A stretch of 64,000 nucleotides of DNA from Flammeovirgaceae bacterium UBA2366. Its GTDB lineage: Bacteria; Bacteroidota; Bacteroidia; Cytophagales; Cyclobacteriaceae. The stretch's first letter is position 1. Each line of letters starts with the position of its first letter. Both the position numbers and the translations under genes were made by a program. Below the pieces are notes generated by a model. That model had not been told where the DNA came from and ran no database searches. It was given only the letters and a program-made list of their open reading frames with translations. Shown one piece after another: positions 44,974-54,008 of the stretch. The stretch covers positions 312,076-376,075 of the forward strand of contig DDTK01000001.1 in assembly GCA_002344065.1 (NCBI GenBank). The letters are read 5' to 3'.

Positions 44974-45915
44974 TTACGCAAGATCTTTGGTAAAGGTGAG
45001 CTTCGCAGTAGGATTCGCGCCTAGGCGCAACTTAAAATCGAGTAAGGAAAAGTTAGGTTGATTGTCGAGCGCGGATGTTCCCAGATCCAGCAACCTGATT
45101 CCATGTTGCTGGCACCAGCCATACATGCCATCAATCAACATCACTACGGGGCTCCAGGCATCATATCGGGAATGGTGTGCGGAATAGAAATTATACAAAA
45201 TATCATTCGTAACCCGGATGGCAATGCTTGCTGCTGCGCGTTCGTACCCCTTCATTACTTCAAAAAATATAAATTCCTCTGGAAACACTTCTACGGTACG
45301 TTCCAGCATAACCTGTGTCATGGAAAGCGTATATCCCTTTTCTTTTCGGGCGTTTAAGATAAACTGAAAAATTTCATCAACGGGATTTATGGTGGCCGAT
45401 GTAAATACAAACTCAGCTTCACGCGCCTGTTTCAATTTTCGAACTTCCCATTCATCCATTTTTGTTTCCAGTGGCTCGTGTGAAACCGGTATCACGGCAC
45501 CCGCCTCCGCAGTTTGAACATGATACCCGGCATTACTCAATAACACGTAAAGTAGCTGCAGCTGATCGGATTGATATGCTATGGGTGGATTGGTATAGAC
45601 AACTTGTTTGATCCCCAGGGCCCTTAATGCATTTTCAACAAATCCAATAAAACGAAATATGATTTCTGCCGGAATCGATTCAGTAAAGGCAAATGATCCA
45701 AACGAAGCTTTTAATGGGCTAACGGCAACATGATCTTTCACATGCACATGAACAATACCTTGAATGGTTTTATTTTTTTGATTGAGAACATAGAATGATC
45801 GCCAGCCACTTTCAGCCTGCAACTTCAAATGCCTGTTATCATGAAAAATTGAGGCTTTGAAATCTTCGCGATAGTCAGCCGGTGGTGCCTGATCCGTAAA
45901 GTGGTAATCGTTCAA
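44974..45915 (-). CDS. FemAB/GNAT-like acyltransferase
   Basis: Encodes 313 residues. The start is a TTG that overlaps the stop of the DUF962 gene (TTGA), so it relies on translational coupling. Two GNAT-like halves are suggested by GWRSFYVLNQKNKTIQGIVHVHV in the first and YERAAASIAIRVTNDILYNFYSAHHSRYDAWSPVVMLIDG in the second, a pattern seen in FemAB-like and CelD-like enzymes. The NFSLLDFKLRLGANPTAKLTF end is also typical. Likely acylation or aminoacylation of a lipid- or sugar-linked precursor (inference). Next to a GT2 gene. Confidence 0.7.
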   Translation of the reverse strand: MNDYHFTDQAPPADYREDFKASIFHDNRHLKLQAESGWRSFYVLNQKNKTIQGIVHVHVKDHVAVSPLKASFGSFAFTESIPAEIIFRFIGFVENALRALGIKQVVYTNPPIAYQSDQLQLLYVLLSNAGYHVQTAEAGAVIPVSHEPLETKMDEWEVRKLKQAREAEFVFTSATINPVDEIFQFILNARKEKGYTLSMTQVMLERTVEVFPEEFIFFEVMKGYERAAASIAIRVTNDILYNFYSAHHSRYDAWSPVVMLIDGMYGWCQQHGIRLLDLGTSALDNQPNFSLLDFKLRLGANPTAKLTFTKDLA

Positions 45916-46388
45916 TAGGGAATTCCGATTTTCTTAAATATAAAATGCATAAGCCATGCAGGACCAATAAGGAGGAATTGAAGATCCTTAAAGAAGGAGG
46001 GTTTTTTACCTTCTACTTTATGGCCATAAAATTGGCCAATCCACGCCAGCACAAATATACCCAGACAAATGGCCCACAGGGGGGCAAGATTTAATCCAAC
46101 GATAACATTGACCAGAAACAGGCATAGTGCAGAGAAAAGCATCATGCCCAGGCTTAATGGAATAGACAATGTTACATAATAGATTATCGCGAGTACCAGC
46201 ACAACGGTTGCCCAGGTAGCATATGGACTGTCCCCCAAAAAACCTCTCACAAAACCGGAGGGAATAGAGGCAACCAAACCCACTACACTAAAGAAAATAA
46301 GCGGAACACAAATCCAGTGAATGGCTTTGTTGGTTTCGTTTTGATGACTTTCACCATATTCAGAAAGCAGGGCATCAATTCGTCTCAT
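45912..46388 (-). CDS. DUF962/Mpo1-like membrane protein
   Basis: Encodes 158 residues. The signature start RRIDALLSEYGESHQNETNKAIHWICVPLIFFSVVGL contains the conserved His residues of the DUF962 family. Further helices follow, and the next segment has QFYGHKVEGKKPSFFKDLQFLLIGPAWL. Yeast Mpo1 is an Fe2+-dependent dioxygenase in alpha-oxidation of 2-hydroxy fatty acids; assuming the same chemistry here is inference. Bacteroidota make 2-hydroxy and sphingolipid acyl chains, so the role is plausible. It is the first gene of a three-gene overlapping run. Confidence 0.87.
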   Translation of the reverse strand: MRRIDALLSEYGESHQNETNKAIHWICVPLIFFSVVGLVASIPSGFVRGFLGDSPYATWATVVLVLAIIYYVTLSIPLSLGMMLFSALCLFLVNVIVGLNLAPLWAICLGIFVLAWIGQFYGHKVEGKKPSFFKDLQFLLIGPAWLMHFIFKKIGIPY

Positions 46389-46439
46389 TGCAGTTTTATT
46401 TATGTGGCTGAAGTTAATGATCTATTTACAATCCTCAAA

Positions 46440-46952
46440 TCAACTCAATTTTGTTTTTACCCTGGCCCAATCCTTTATCTGCCAAAACACTTTTCCTGTG
46501 GTTAAATGGTTGCCTTTAACGTCATGAATTTTAACCTCACAGGGAATCACCACAGCTTCCTGCGTTTGTAAAGGCTGGATTACTTTTTCCTTTAGCCAGT
46601 CAGCCGAAATGGCAAACTCAGCAGTGGCATCCATCTTTCCCTGGTAATGATAGTCCATTTCCATGCGTTGCATAATAATACGGTACTTCTTCATGTCCAG
46701 ACTGCTGAGTAAAAGAAAACCAGTAGTGAATTCTGATATGGTAGCCAAGCCGCATGCGTGCAATCCTTTAATGTGATTGAAATTGTTCCGCTTATACGGC
46801 ATCAATGTTTTCAGTCGAAATTCATCTACTTCCAAAACTTTGAATCCATGCGGCTTATTGAATGGGATCATCCGGCTAAGCGACCAGTTGAGCAGCCAGA
46901 GATGGAACTTTGATGATCGGGCTTTCAGTAGAATTTCATCGGGATTTAGCAT
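46440..46952 (-). CDS. DUF4442 (hot-dog fold, thioesterase-like) protein
   Basis: Encodes 170 residues from the ATG at 46952; a GTG at 47009 would add 19 residues. The segments RMIPFNKPHGFKVLEVDEFRLKTLMPYKRNNFNHIKGLHACGLATISE match DUF4442, a family with the hot-dog fold of acyl-CoA thioesterases. The HACG region corresponds to the substrate channel of thioesterases, but activity has not been shown for this family. It lies alone, 51 bases upstream of the DUF962 run on the same strand. Confidence 0.8.
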   Translation of the reverse strand: MLNPDEILLKARSSKFHLWLLNWSLSRMIPFNKPHGFKVLEVDEFRLKTLMPYKRNNFNHIKGLHACGLATISEFTTGFLLLSSLDMKKYRIIMQRMEMDYHYQGKMDATAEFAISADWLKEKVIQPLQTQEAVVIPCEVKIHDVKGNHLTTGKVFWQIKDWARVKTKLS

Positions 46953-47090
46953 AGGTCGAAAAAAGTTTGTACCCGTTAAAGATAAAATTTTTGCAACCCA
47001 ATTCACCAACTTCCGTTAAGTGATTTCAAACAGATCCTGTTTTCCGCCCCCTAATCCCTGCCTGTACACTTTTACGTTAACCGTACTGCC

Positions 47091-47171
47091 ATGAAAAAGA
47101 AAATTTCATTGATTGATATTTTATTAATGTTGCCAGCCTTGGCGGCCCTGCTTTATGGGATTATAAGATAA
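47091..47171 (+). CDS. Possible 26-residue membrane peptide
   Basis: ATG at 47091 to TAA at 47171. The translation starts MKKKISLIDILLMLPALAAL and ends LYGIIR: a basic start, one hydrophobic helix and a positively charged end, which is what a small membrane protein looks like. It stops 16 bases before the saccharopine-dehydrogenase-like gene, so it may be its leader or coupled partner. Its reality depends on conservation, which I cannot test. Confidence 0.35.
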   Translation: MKKKISLIDILLMLPALAALLYGIIR

Positions 47172-47187
47172 GGCTGTATTTTGCGGC

Positions 47188-48318
47188 ATGAAGAAAATAA
47201 TTGTTCTTGGTGCCGGGCTTGTCGGTAAAGCCATGGCCATTGATCTGGCCAAATCCTTTGATGTTACCTCCACCGATATAAATGAGGATGCGCTGAACAG
47301 CGTTGCTGCGCATGGCATAAAAACTAAAAAATCAGATCTCTCAAATCTCAAGCAACTCGCTGACCTTATTAGGCCGTTCGATCTGGTTGTGGGGGCAGTG
47401 CCCGGTTTCATGGGCTTTCAAACCGCCAAAACCGTAATTGAAGCCGGTAAAAATATGGTGGATATTTCGTTTTTTCCGGAAGACCCGTTTCTCCTCGATG
47501 AGCTTGCCAAAAAAAATAACGTAACCATTGTTACCGATTGTGGTGTTGCCCCCGGTATGGGCAATGTTATTCTGGGCTACCACAATAAGCTAATGAAAAT
47601 CAATTCCTATGAATGCCTGGTAGGCGGGTTGCCTGTTGTGCGTGAATGGCCTTACGAATACAAAGCGGTGTTCTCCCCTATTGATGTAATTGAAGAATAT
47701 GTTCGTCCGGCACGGTATGTACAAAACGGAGCGGTGGTCATAAAAGAGGCACTAAGCGATCCTGAACTTATTCCATTTGATCAGGTTGGTACATTGGAGT
47801 CGTGGAACTCCGATGGCTTGCGTTCACTGATCAAGACCATGCCGAATATTCCTAACATGATTGAAAAAACTTTGCGCTACCCGGGTTGTATTGAATACCT
47901 GCGTGTGCTGCGTGACACCGGATATTTTTCTTATGATGAGATTGACATTAAAGGCGTTAAAGTGAGGCCCATTGATGTAACCGCTAGACTCCTTTTTCCT
48001 AAATGGAAATTAAAACCTGGTGAAGAAGAGTTTACTGTGATGCACATTCGGATTAAAGGTGAGGAAAATGGCGCTTCAAAAACGTATCAATACAACTTGC
48101 TCGACCGAACGGAGAAAGCTACCGGAACACTTTCTATGGCACGGACTACCGGATACACCTGTACGGCTGCTGTTCACCTGGTGGCAGAGCATAAATTCAA
48201 TCGTAAAGGCATTTGTCCTCCCGAGTTTTTAGGAGAAAGTGAAGATGATTTCAAATTTATTTTGAATTACCTGAAAGAACGCGGAGTGAACTATGAAGTA
48301 GACATAAGTAGTAAGTAA
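47188..48318 (+). CDS. Saccharopine dehydrogenase-like NAD(P)-binding oxidoreductase
   Basis: Encodes 376 residues. The Rossmann start KKIIVLGAGLVGKAMAIDLA carries GxGxxG, followed by VVGAVPGFMGFQTAKTVIEAGKNMVDISF and TDCGVAPGMGNVI, both typical of saccharopine dehydrogenase/reductase and lysine 6-dehydrogenase relatives. The C-terminal half matches the substrate domain of the saccharopine dehydrogenase family. It probably acts in lysine degradation or a related amino-acid step; the exact reaction is not decided by sequence. It is followed 71 bases later by the NhaC gene. Confidence 0.85.
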   Translation: MKKIIVLGAGLVGKAMAIDLAKSFDVTSTDINEDALNSVAAHGIKTKKSDLSNLKQLADLIRPFDLVVGAVPGFMGFQTAKTVIEAGKNMVDISFFPEDPFLLDELAKKNNVTIVTDCGVAPGMGNVILGYHNKLMKINSYECLVGGLPVVREWPYEYKAVFSPIDVIEEYVRPARYVQNGAVVIKEALSDPELIPFDQVGTLESWNSDGLRSLIKTMPNIPNMIEKTLRYPGCIEYLRVLRDTGYFSYDEIDIKGVKVRPIDVTARLLFPKWKLKPGEEEFTVMHIRIKGEENGASKTYQYNLLDRTEKATGTLSMARTTGYTCTAAVHLVAEHKFNRKGICPPEFLGESEDDFKFILNYLKERGVNYEVDISSK

Positions 48319-48389
48319 TAAGAACTACAGACTGAAACTTAATACCACGTAAAATTTAATTTCTATCTTGGCCGAATAACCACAGACTG

Positions 48390-49844
48390 ATGCAGAAAAA
48401 ACAAGCTACTTTATTCCAGGCCCTGCTTCCTATACTTGTTCTGATTGCACTACTTACCCTCAACGTAACAGTATTTGGTTCAGATGCCATTGGAGGTGCC
48501 AACCAGATTGTGTTGCTTCTGGCTGCCGGTGTTGCCGGTTTAGTGGCCTGGCAGTTAGGGTATACCTACACGGAAATAAATGATAGCATCGTCAGGAGTA
48601 TAAGCTCGGCCATGTCAGCTATTATAATCCTGCTTACTATTGGCTCATTGTCCGGAACATGGTTGTTGAGCGGCATTGTTCCTGCCATGATTTATTACGG
48701 AATCAAAATTCTTAATCCCACCATTTTTCTTTTTGCAGCTTGTGTAGTAAGCGCAATAGTTTCCGTAGCCACCGGAAGTTCATGGTCTACTATCGCTACC
48801 GTAGGTATTGCCCTGCTGGGTATTGGTCAGGCGCTTGACATTTCCGAAGGTGTTGTGGCAGGTGCTATTATATCCGGAGCATACTTTGGTGATAAAATGT
48901 CGCCACTATCCGATACCACTAACCTGGCGCCTGCTATGGCCGGTACGGATTTGTTTACACACATCCGGTACATGGCCTATACAACTATGCCCTCCCTTAT
49001 TATTACGCTTGTTATATTTTTGATTTGGGGTTTTACATTTGATACATCAGCCTCTCAAACCGACTCAAGTGCAGTACTCACTGCATTGGAGGCATCGTTC
49101 AATTTAAGTCCACTGCTCTTCATAGTTCCGGTCCTTGTTATAGTTATGATTATTAAGCGCGTTCCAGCTGCACCCGCATTGCTGATTGGAGCACTGTTGG
49201 GCGGCTTATTTGCCGTTATCTTTCAGCCCCAGGTAATTAACCAGGTTTCGGGCATCGATGGCAATTATTTAAAATCATCATTTGTAGCTGTAATGAATGC
49301 CTTATCAACAACCATTCAGGTTAAAACGGATGATGCGCAGATCAATGAATTACTGACCGGCAAAGGCATGTACGGTATGCTGAACACCGTTTGGTTGATT
49401 ATATGCGCCATGATTTTCGGTGGCGTGATGGAATCCTGCGGGTTGTTAAAACGCATTGCTGATGAAATCATCAAGTTTGCGCACTCCACCGGTTCATTAG
49501 TTACTTCTACTGCCGCAACATGTTTATTCTTTAACGTTACCGCTTCCGATCAATACATGGCCATTGCCGTGCCCGGCCGCATGTATGCCGATACCTATCG
49601 CAAGCGCGGCTTAAAACCAGAAGTGTTAAGCCGAACGCTGGAAGATTCCGGAACGGTTACTTCGGTTCTGGTTCCCTGGAATACCTGTGGCGCTACGCAA
49701 GCCGGTGTGCTGGGCATCGCTACAGCCGTGTACGCGCCTTACACATTTTTTTGTATTATCAGTCCGTTCATGACGGTACTTTTTGCTTATTTGAATATTA
49801 AGATTCGCAGGCTGGATGACAAACAGGAAAACACCACATCTTAA
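48390..49844 (+). CDS. nhaC: Na+/H+ antiporter, NhaC family
   Basis: Encodes 484 residues with about eleven or twelve transmembrane segments. Family landmarks include SSWSTIATVGIALLGIG, ISGAYFGDKMSPLSDTTNLAPAMAGTDLFTHIRY, which is a conserved NhaC segment with the charged residues of the ion path, and ASDQYMAIAVPGRMY later. It exports Na+ (or other cations) in exchange for H+ across the inner membrane. Some NhaC-family members instead exchange amino acids or malate and lactate, which cannot be excluded. The gene overlaps the next one by 29 bases. Confidence 0.93.
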   Translation: MQKKQATLFQALLPILVLIALLTLNVTVFGSDAIGGANQIVLLLAAGVAGLVAWQLGYTYTEINDSIVRSISSAMSAIIILLTIGSLSGTWLLSGIVPAMIYYGIKILNPTIFLFAACVVSAIVSVATGSSWSTIATVGIALLGIGQALDISEGVVAGAIISGAYFGDKMSPLSDTTNLAPAMAGTDLFTHIRYMAYTTMPSLIITLVIFLIWGFTFDTSASQTDSSAVLTALEASFNLSPLLFIVPVLVIVMIIKRVPAAPALLIGALLGGLFAVIFQPQVINQVSGIDGNYLKSSFVAVMNALSTTIQVKTDDAQINELLTGKGMYGMLNTVWLIICAMIFGGVMESCGLLKRIADEIIKFAHSTGSLVTSTAATCLFFNVTASDQYMAIAVPGRMYADTYRKRGLKPEVLSRTLEDSGTVTSVLVPWNTCGATQAGVLGIATAVYAPYTFFCIISPFMTVLFAYLNIKIRRLDDKQENTTS

Positions 49845-50412
49845 CGGCAGCATAACTATTTCCCATGAGGAGATCAATGACCTTCCATTGCGCTCATTTT
49901 CAGGAAAAATTGTTTTACTTCAGGAGGAAAAGAAATTAAATCGTGCGTTTGATGAAATACGCGAGCATGTTTCTATAGGCTTTGATACCGAAACACGACC
50001 TAGTTTTAAAAAGGGTGAGTTACATAAAGTTTCTTTGTTGCAGATAGCTATCCCCGACAAGGTATTTCTGGTACGCCTAAATCAAACCGGTTTTACGAAA
50101 CACATTATTGATTTTCTTGAAAATGACAGCTTAATAAAAGCTGGTGTGGGCATCCGGGATGACATCAAAGCCATGCAAAAACTGTCTCGTTTTGAGCCCG
50201 GTGGCTTTACTGAACTGTCGGCCCTGGCGAAAGAAGCAGGTTTACAAGTGGAGAGCGTGAAAAAGCTTTCTGCTTTATTGCTTGGCTTCCGTATATCAAA
50301 AGGTGCCCAAACATCCAATTGGGAGGCGCCAACCCTCACCCAAAAGCAATTGGAATATGCCGCTACTGATGCCTGGGTTTGCCTGGAGATTTATAAGAAG
50401 TTAAAAGGTTAA
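49816..50412 (+). CDS. DEDDy-type 3'-5' exonuclease (RNase D-like domain)
   Basis: Encodes 198 residues, overlapping the end of nhaC by 29 bases; the only in-frame ATG is at 49816. The catalytic motifs are DTET (residues 57-60, Exo I), GIRDDIKAM (Exo II region), and YAATDAW with Tyr181 and Asp185 (Exo III, Y-x3-D). The domain alone, without the HRDC domain of full RNase D, matches the short 3'-5' exonuclease family common in Bacteroidota. Its substrate may be RNA or DNA. Translational coupling to the antiporter has no obvious biological reason. Confidence 0.88.
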   Translation: MTNRKTPHLNGSITISHEEINDLPLRSFSGKIVLLQEEKKLNRAFDEIREHVSIGFDTETRPSFKKGELHKVSLLQIAIPDKVFLVRLNQTGFTKHIIDFLENDSLIKAGVGIRDDIKAMQKLSRFEPGGFTELSALAKEAGLQVESVKKLSALLLGFRISKGAQTSNWEAPTLTQKQLEYAATDAWVCLEIYKKLKG

Positions 50413-50433
50413 AATAAGGAGACTTCCGCCCGT

Positions 50434-51960
50434 CTATTTAGCAGTATCAGATAGTTGCTCATCTTTTTCAAGTTCACGATTCACATCATGGATAACTTCA
50501 TCCAGCCTTTGGGCACTTGTCTGAAGGTGCTGCAGAAGATCACGCGAAATACCTTCGTTTTTGGTATCTGTCAGTAGATGAATTAGACCAAGTATTGAGG
50601 CAACCGGTCCCCGTATTTTGTGAGCATTCATAAATGCGAATTGCCTCAGTTTGTCATTCTGGTTTCGAATAACCTCCGTTCGATTGGCAATCAGTTGTTC
50701 AAGATTTTCGTTGATAGCATAAACTTCCTCATTGGCTTGCCGTAGTTCTTCAGATTGGGCCTCAATTTCATGATTTAATGCCAGTAACTTTCGCTCATCT
50801 TGTCTCTTCTGTACAATTACCTTTAAAAAAAACACCACTAACATAAGTACGAATACCAATGCACTGATTATCCATGTTAAATAGAGTTTTTGTTCTGCCA
50901 ACTCTTTGCGGGTCGTTTCCAACTCTCTTTCCTTTATCAGGTTGTTATACCTGCTTTCCAATTCAATAGCATAGCGTTTGGTCTCTTGCGTCTTTATACT
51001 GTCGGATAAACGAAAATACGCATCGTAGGTATCCAGTGCTTCTTTAAGCTTTCCTTGGTTTCGATAAATGATGATAAGTCTGGATAACGCTTCATATTTC
51101 ATCTCTGCATTTTTCTTTTGCTCGGCATACTCAATAGACTTTAGTAATGAACTTTCGGCTTTTACGTAATCTTCAATTCCGATATAGGCATAGCCAAGGT
51201 TTTGCAGATTATTGATCAACTCAACGGTATCACTTAATTGCTCATTTAATTCGAGTACCTGTTTAAGTTTTTCTATTGCCTCGGTAAAGCGATTTTGTTC
51301 ATTAAAAATAACCGCTATATTATTCAGGTTGAATCTTTCCTGTCTTTTGTTGTGAATTTCCCTATTGAGTTGCAGGGATTCATTCAAGCTAACCAACGCC
51401 TGGTCGAATTTTCGAAGGTCTTTTTCAGTAACCCCTTTATTGTTTAAAATTAAAGCTAATGTACCCTTAGTCCCCTCCTTTCGGGCGTAACCTTCTGCCT
51501 CTACGAAATACTGCAATGCTTTTTCGTAGTCTTGCAATTTCTTAAAACTCCAACCAAGATTATTATAAACCCGTGCTTTGATATCGTAATACGCTGGCTT
51601 TTCTTCTGCTACTTCAAGAGCCTTGAAATAAAATTCAATTGATTGCTTTGAATCGTTCAGATTAAACCAGCAATTTCCTATTCGATTTAGAGCGTAAGCC
51701 TTTAACAGATTGTTTTGCTGTTGCACACTGATTAAAATCAACTCTTCAAAGTACGAAATAGCTTCTGTGGGTGACTGGCTCATAGAGGCTTCTCCGATGG
51801 TTTTGAGTAATTCAATTCGTTTCTCGACAATCTCCTCTTTCAACAATACATTCTTCAGGCTATCCAACGATTGCCCCAAAGCTGTGACAGCAATTCCAAA
51901 CAGTAGAATCGTTACTGCGATTTGAACATCTATCCAACGAAATATCCGTTTAACTCTCAT
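50434..51960 (-). CDS. TPR protein with transmembrane helix, coiled coil and lone H-box (kinase without ATPase domain)
   Basis: Encodes 508 residues. The first ~330 residues after a signal-anchor hold about seven TPR units, such as AYALNRIGNCWFNLND, RVYNNLGWSFKKLQDYEKAL and LQNLGYAYIGIEDY. A transmembrane helix lies at 359-379, then a coiled coil to about 440. A histidine-kinase dimerisation segment FMNAHKIRGPVASILGL follows, with the phospho-acceptor-type His at residue 447. The protein ends about 60 residues later, so there is no HATPase_c domain. It could dimerise with or be phosphorylated by a separate kinase, or be purely structural. It has its own upstream region of 82 bases and converges with the exonuclease. 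Confidence 0.82.
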   Translation of the reverse strand: MRVKRIFRWIDVQIAVTILLFGIAVTALGQSLDSLKNVLLKEEIVEKRIELLKTIGEASMSQSPTEAISYFEELILISVQQQNNLLKAYALNRIGNCWFNLNDSKQSIEFYFKALEVAEEKPAYYDIKARVYNNLGWSFKKLQDYEKALQYFVEAEGYARKEGTKGTLALILNNKGVTEKDLRKFDQALVSLNESLQLNREIHNKRQERFNLNNIAVIFNEQNRFTEAIEKLKQVLELNEQLSDTVELINNLQNLGYAYIGIEDYVKAESSLLKSIEYAEQKKNAEMKYEALSRLIIIYRNQGKLKEALDTYDAYFRLSDSIKTQETKRYAIELESRYNNLIKERELETTRKELAEQKLYLTWIISALVFVLMLVVFFLKVIVQKRQDERKLLALNHEIEAQSEELRQANEEVYAINENLEQLIANRTEVIRNQNDKLRQFAFMNAHKIRGPVASILGLIHLLTDTKNEGISRDLLQHLQTSAQRLDEVIHDVNRELEKDEQLSDTAK

Positions 51961-52042
51961 AAAAAATATGCAAGTTATAAGAAAACAGAAATGATTTGTA
52001 GGTTATAATCACCTCGAGACTAATGTATTAAGCCCTGAAAGC

Positions 52043-53257
52043 CTAAAACATTTTTCTCTTCAAACTCCTTCGTGCCAGCAACGAACTGATAATGGTGAGA
52101 ACAGCGCCCAACAACATGGCAGCCCCTGGCAAATACATTGGTGCACCTGCACCAGAAAAATAAGCAAACAAGTTGTTCATTAAAGGCGGGCCAACAATAG
52201 CCGTAATACTCATTAAACTGGTAAAGCCCCCTTGCAATTCACCTTGTTCGTTGGGGGGCACTATGCCCGACATAATTCCCTGAAGTGCCGGACCGGCAAT
52301 CCCACCAAAACAATACACCACCGTAATGGCATACATCATCCAACCCTCGGTAGCCAAACCGAACAATAAAAATCCAAGGGCATACAAACTTAAGCCAACA
52401 TAAACGCTTCGCTCCTGCCCCAGCTTCGGAATGATTAATCGAATGAGCCAACCTTGTACAATGGCCGACACTAACCCAACCACACCCAATGAAATGCCAA
52501 TGGCACGTTCATCCCATTTAAATTTCTCAATTGAATAGTACGACCAATTACTCTGTACTGCATGACTGGAAATGTAAAGAAAGGCCAAGGACACAAATAA
52601 GCCTGCAATCACCTGGTGGCGAAAAAGACTTTTTAATGTACCGACAGGGTTGGCTCGCTTCCATTCAAATTTTCTGCGGTTCTCAGGTTTTAATGATTCG
52701 GGCAATATGAACAATCCATACAACCAATTCAGCAATGTAAGCGCGGCTGCTACCATAAACGGAATGCGCGAACCATAGCTTCCCAACAATCCGCCAATCA
52801 CCGGACCGATAATAAATCCTAACCCGAAAGCTGCACCGATGATACCAAAATTCTGTGCCCGTTTTTCGGGTGTACTGATGTCGGCAATGTAAGCACCTGC
52901 GGTAGTGAAACTCGCCCCCATAATACCGGCAATTACACGTCCAACAAAAAGCCAACCCAACGTGGGGGCAAAGGCGAGGAATAAATAATCCAACCCAAAG
53001 CCAAACAATGAAGCCAGCAAAACAGGCCTGCGTCCGAAACGATCACTCAATCCACCAACAATAGGCGAACAGATAAACTGCATGATTGCATAAACCGAAA
53101 CCAACCAACCTCCGTAAGCTGCTGCTTCACTCAGCGAACCATGACTAAGTTCCTGTATCAGCTTTGGTAATACCGGAATAATTATTCCAAGACCGGTAAC
53201 ATCAATAAGCAACGTGATAAAAATGAAGCCAAGGGCAGGCTTTCGGGAAGTGGACAT
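52043..53257 (-). CDS. MFS drug-type transporter, TCR/Tet family
   Basis: Encodes 404 residues with twelve transmembrane segments. Motif A is GGLSDRFGRRPVLLASL (about residues 62-78) and motif C-like GIIGAAFGLGFIIGPVIGG follows, both typical of drug/H+ antiporters. The start LGFIFITLLIDVTGLGIIIPVLPKL and the ISTPEKRAQNFG segment are close to the TCR/Tet group, which includes tetracycline pumps as well as many unspecific members. Resistance to tetracycline should not be assumed. It follows the YigZ gene by 25 bases on the minus strand. Confidence 0.88.
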   Translation of the reverse strand: MSTSRKPALGFIFITLLIDVTGLGIIIPVLPKLIQELSHGSLSEAAAYGGWLVSVYAIMQFICSPIVGGLSDRFGRRPVLLASLFGFGLDYLFLAFAPTLGWLFVGRVIAGIMGASFTTAGAYIADISTPEKRAQNFGIIGAAFGLGFIIGPVIGGLLGSYGSRIPFMVAAALTLLNWLYGLFILPESLKPENRRKFEWKRANPVGTLKSLFRHQVIAGLFVSLAFLYISSHAVQSNWSYYSIEKFKWDERAIGISLGVVGLVSAIVQGWLIRLIIPKLGQERSVYVGLSLYALGFLLFGLATEGWMMYAITVVYCFGGIAGPALQGIMSGIVPPNEQGELQGGFTSLMSITAIVGPPLMNNLFAYFSGAGAPMYLPGAAMLLGAVLTIISSLLARRSLKRKMF

Positions 53258-53282
53258 GAAAATCTTTTTTACAAGTTAAGTT

Positions 53283-53906
53283 TTATTGATATTCCTTAAA
53301 ATCAATTTCAATTTTCATGACCTGCAGCAATTTGATTTTTTCAATAAACCTATCTTTAGCCGCCATACGAACAGCAACCTTCATAAATACCTTTTCTGAA
53401 AAGTTATGATCCAAAATATTCAATTCAAAATCTTTAACCAGGCGCATGACCTCAGGTGAAAAAGCATAATCGTACATTAAATCCATTTCTTGTCTCACTT
53501 CCTCAACCACAATGGAAGCTTTGCTTAAGGAATCCGCAGCAGCAGCACGATAGGCGCTTATCAAACCACCCACACCTAGTTTTACTCCACCAAAATAACG
53601 GACCACCACAATAAGCACATTGGTAAGGTTGGCTGAACGGATTTGACCGAGAATAGGATCACCAGCCGTGTGGTTCGGTTCACCATCATCAAAGGCACGA
53701 AACCGGCCTTTATCCGCACCCAACATCCAGGCATAGCAATGGTGTCGGGCATCAAAATATTTCTTTCGCAGCGCGCTTAGATTGGCTTTGATCGCCTCCT
53801 CGGTTTTTACCGGGTATGCAAAAGCCAGGAATTTGCTCCCTTTTTCCTTAAACAGGCCTTCGGTGGGTTTTTCCAGCGTACGAAAACTATAGTCCTGAAG
53901 GTGCAA
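53283..53906 (-). CDS. yigZ: YigZ/IMPACT family protein
   Basis: Encodes 207 residues. The start must be the TTG at 53906: an in-frame stop lies two codons upstream and the next Met would remove most of the domain. The IMPACT segment DARHHCYAWMLGADKGRFRAFDDGEPNHTAGDPIL is intact, followed by VVVRYFGGVKLGVGGLISAYR and the C-terminal UPF0029/DUF1949 domain. The function in bacteria is unsettled; a nucleic-acid or ribosome role is suggested by the eukaryotic relative. It is upstream of the TCR-type transporter, 25 bases apart. Confidence 0.88.
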   Translation of the reverse strand: MHLQDYSFRTLEKPTEGLFKEKGSKFLAFAYPVKTEEAIKANLSALRKKYFDARHHCYAWMLGADKGRFRAFDDGEPNHTAGDPILGQIRSANLTNVLIVVVRYFGGVKLGVGGLISAYRAAAADSLSKASIVVEEVRQEMDLMYDYAFSPEVMRLVKDFELNILDHNFSEKVFMKVAVRMAAKDRFIEKIKLLQVMKIEIDFKEYQ

Positions 53907-54008
53907 CGTTTAGACGTGATTTAACGTCAAAGTAAGGTATCCTTGACAGTTCGTGCAACCTATTGTAAAATGGGCTGTCTCTATACCTGAAAACTGAAAC
54001 ATAAAACC

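Noticed and set aside
52043..53257. Tetracycline resistance gene call
   Set aside because: The protein belongs to the TCR/Tet group by motifs, but the group is broad and nothing specific to tetracycline is visible.
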